NCBI GenBank assembly: GCA_943908365.1
Contig: CALTTH010000013.1
Coordinates: 1-64,000 of the forward strand
Direction of reading: 5' to 3'
DNA from: an uncultured Hyphomicrobiales bacterium
GTDB taxonomy: Bacteria; Pseudomonadota; Alphaproteobacteria; Rhizobiales; Rhizobiaceae
DNA length: 64,000 nt
Every line of letters begins with the position of its first letter. Position 1 is the stretch's first letter. The position numbers and the translations under genes were made by a program. The notes below the pieces were generated by a model that saw only the letters and a list, made by a program, of their open reading frames with translations, did no database searches and was not told the DNA's origin. Shown one piece after another: positions 62,333 through 64,000 of this stretch.

Positions 62333-64000
62333 ATGGTTTATGATGTCGTCGTCATTGGTGGTGGCCATGCAGGCAGCGAGGCAGCTGCAGCAGCTGCGCG
62401 TTACGGTGCGCGCACAGTGCTCCTCACTCATAAGCGCGAAACGATCGGCGTCATGTCCTGCAATCCTGCGATTGGTGGATTGGGGAAAGGCCATCTGGTA
62501 CGGGAGATCGATGCACTTGATGGTCTGATGGGGCGCGTGGCGGACGCCGGTGGCATTCAGTTTCGCATGCTGAATCGCAAGAAAGGGCCAGCTGTACGCG
62601 GCCCGCGGACGCAGGCCGATCGCCGTCTTTATCGCGAAGCGATGCAAAAAGAAATTTCCAGCATCGTGAACCTCGACATTATTGAGGGCGACGCTTTCGA
62701 TATCGACATTGAAAATGGTGAGATCAGAGCGGTTGTTCTCGCAGGCGGTCGTCATGTTCCTTGCCGTGCCGTCGTCCTGACCACCGGCACATTTCTCCGC
62801 GGTCTTATTCATATCGGTTCCGAAAAGATTCCAGCGGGTCGTGTTGGTGAAAATCCCTCAATGGGACTTTCCGAAACCCTCCTCCGCGCAGGCTTCACGC
62901 TTGGACGGCTGAAAACTGGCACCCCTGCCCGGCTCGACGGTCGTACGATTGATTGGGCTGCTTTGGACAAGCAAGGACCGGACGAAAATCCCGTCCCCTT
63001 TTCGTTCATGACGGATCGCATTACCAATCCTCAGATCGAATGCGGCGTGACGCGCACGACGCCAGAAAGCCATAAGATCATTCATGACAATATTCATCTC
63101 TCAGCCATGTATTCCGGTCAGATCGAGGGCGTGGGTCCGAGATATTGCCCGTCCATTGAAGATAAGATTGTTCGCTTCGGAGAGCGCGACGGACATCAAA
63201 TCTTCTTGGAGCCGGAAGGTCTTGACGATCACACCGTCTATCCGAACGGCATATCCACCTCGCTGCCTGCGCATGTGCAGGACGCTTTCATTCATTCTAT
63301 TCCTGGGCTTGAGACCGTAAATATTCTCCAGCCTGGCTACGCGATCGAATATGATTATGTCGACCCAAGAGAACTCAAGCCCTCTCTCGAGTGCCGGAAG
63401 ATCCCTGGCCTCTTTTTAGCCGGTCAGATCAATGGAACGACGGGCTATGAGGAAGCTGGCGCTCAGGGGCTCGTTGCCGGTCTCAACGCGGCGCGGCTCG
63501 CTGGTGGCGTCGACGCGCATATTTTCAGTCGGACCGACTCCTATATCGGGGTTATGATCGATGACCTAACGTCCAAGGGCGTGACAGAGCCTTATCGCAT
63601 GTTCACGTCGCGCGCTGAGTATAGACTCTCGCTACGTGTCGATAATGCCGATCTCAGATTGACGCCTCTTGGGCTGAGAACGGGGATTGTCGGATCGGAG
63701 CGCGGGAGGAGGTTCTCTGAGTATCTCGACGCCCTGGATCGGGGCAGGTCGTTACTCAAGGACTTGGCGATCACCCCAACTCAAGCAGCAAAGCAAGGGC
63801 TCAAGCTCAATCAGGATGGCCAGCGCCGCAGTGCTTACGAGTTGCTTGCCTATCCCGACATGTCGATTGAGGCGTTGAAACCTATCTGGCCAGTTCTGGG
63901 AGAACTTGCTCCGCGCGTTGCCGAAGTTCTGGAAATTGAGGCAAGTTACGCAGTTTATATGCAGCGCCAAAGCGCCGATATTATCGACATCAAGCGTGAT
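62333..64000 (+). CDS. mnmG: tRNA modification enzyme MnmG (GidA), truncated by window end
   Basis: An uninterrupted frame of 556 codons running off the window, beginning MVYDVVVIGGGHAGSEAAAA, the FAD-binding signature of MnmG. Full-length proteins have about 620 residues, so roughly 65 are missing. Other landmarks are MSCNPAIGGLGKGHLVREID and INGTTGYEEAGAQG. GGAAG precedes the ATG. It partners MnmE. In rhizobia rsmG, parA and parB usually follow, which would fit the parS sites nearby. Confidence 0.97.
   Translation, partial: MVYDVVVIGGGHAGSEAAAAAARYGARTVLLTHKRETIGVMSCNPAIGGLGKGHLVREIDALDGLMGRVADAGGIQFRMLNRKKGPAVRGPRTQADRRLYREAMQKEISSIVNLDIIEGDAFDIDIENGEIRAVVLAGGRHVPCRAVVLTTGTFLRGLIHIGSEKIPAGRVGENPSMGLSETLLRAGFTLGRLKTGTPARLDGRTIDWAALDKQGPDENPVPFSFMTDRITNPQIECGVTRTTPESHKIIHDNIHLSAMYSGQIEGVGPRYCPSIEDKIVRFGERDGHQIFLEPEGLDDHTVYPNGISTSLPAHVQDAFIHSIPGLETVNILQPGYAIEYDYVDPRELKPSLECRKIPGLFLAGQINGTTGYEEAGAQGLVAGLNAARLAGGVDAHIFSRTDSYIGVMIDDLTSKGVTEPYRMFTSRAEYRLSLRVDNADLRLTPLGLRTGIVGSERGRRFSEYLDALDRGRSLLKDLAITPTQAAKQGLKLNQDGQRRSAYELLAYPDMSIEALKPIWPVLGELAPRVAEVLEIEASYAVYMQRQSADIIDIKRD

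Noticed and set aside
1..64000. Mobile elements, prophage, CRISPR, tRNA or rRNA genes
   Set aside because: No transposase, integrase, repeat-spacer array, cloverleaf or rRNA sequence was recognised. The content is continuous core chromosome.

Overview
This is a 64 kb piece of core chromosome from an alphaproteobacterium of the Rhizobiaceae, most like the Agrobacterium/Rhizobium group. The evidence is the ChvG/ChvI and ActS/ActR regulators, a DivL-type pseudokinase, a short HPr kinase beside pckA, AddAB instead of RecBCD, and rhizobial intergenic repeats. The species cannot be fixed from sequence alone. I see no phage, insertion sequence, CRISPR array, rRNA or tRNA. Almost every base belongs to a recognisable housekeeping gene.

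Layout. 1-6.9 kb: an ornithine cyclodeaminase-family enzyme, the helicase HrpB, the redox two-component pair ActS/ActR, an MmcB-like protein and a lipoprotein L,D-transpeptidase. 7-12.3 kb, minus strand: malate synthase G, a DUF1402 protein and the HslVU protease. 12.5-17.1 kb: hisB, DUF2628, hisH, hisA, hisF, hisE and coaA. 17.2-19.4 kb, minus strand: arfB and pckA. 19.7-23.6 kb: chvI-chvG-hprK-EIIA-HPr. Next come ahcY, divL, a tsaE-amgK fusion, murU, addB, addA and trxA (to 37.4 kb). 37.5-46.6 kb, mostly minus strand: folC, accD, trpA, trpB, trpF, a YgjP-like metalloprotease, a PHA depolymerase, a FAH-family enzyme, then a nitroreductase on the plus strand. 46.8-57.2 kb, mostly minus strand: gyrB, an XRE regulator, Smr, MltA, a Tim44-like protein, fxsA and secB (both plus), dnaQ, coaE, aroE, maf and ppsR. 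57.65 kb to the end, plus strand: hemE, hemJ, rho, mnmE and a truncated mnmG.

The most important feature is the replication origin. The gap between ppsR and hemE (57246-57653) holds two perfect and three one-mismatch DnaA boxes next to an AT-rich stretch. Genes point away from it on both sides for roughly 7-20 kb. Four copies of one 15-bp sequence, GATTCACGTGAAACA, lie at 42.7, 46.8, 55.7 and 62.3 kb. They match the ParB-binding parS consensus, and the copies left and right of the origin face opposite ways. Two of them supply the TGA stop codon of maf and mnmE.

Other points worth attention are the DivL kinase with Tyr in place of the phospho-accepting His, and the TsaE-AmgK fusion next to MurU (N-acetylmuramic acid recycling). 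The ahcY leader has a triple half-site and two mutually exclusive hairpins over the ribosome-binding site. An intergenic mosaic repeat occurs three times, twice supplying a TAG stop codon. AccD has lost its zinc-ribbon cysteines, and MltA has no export signal.
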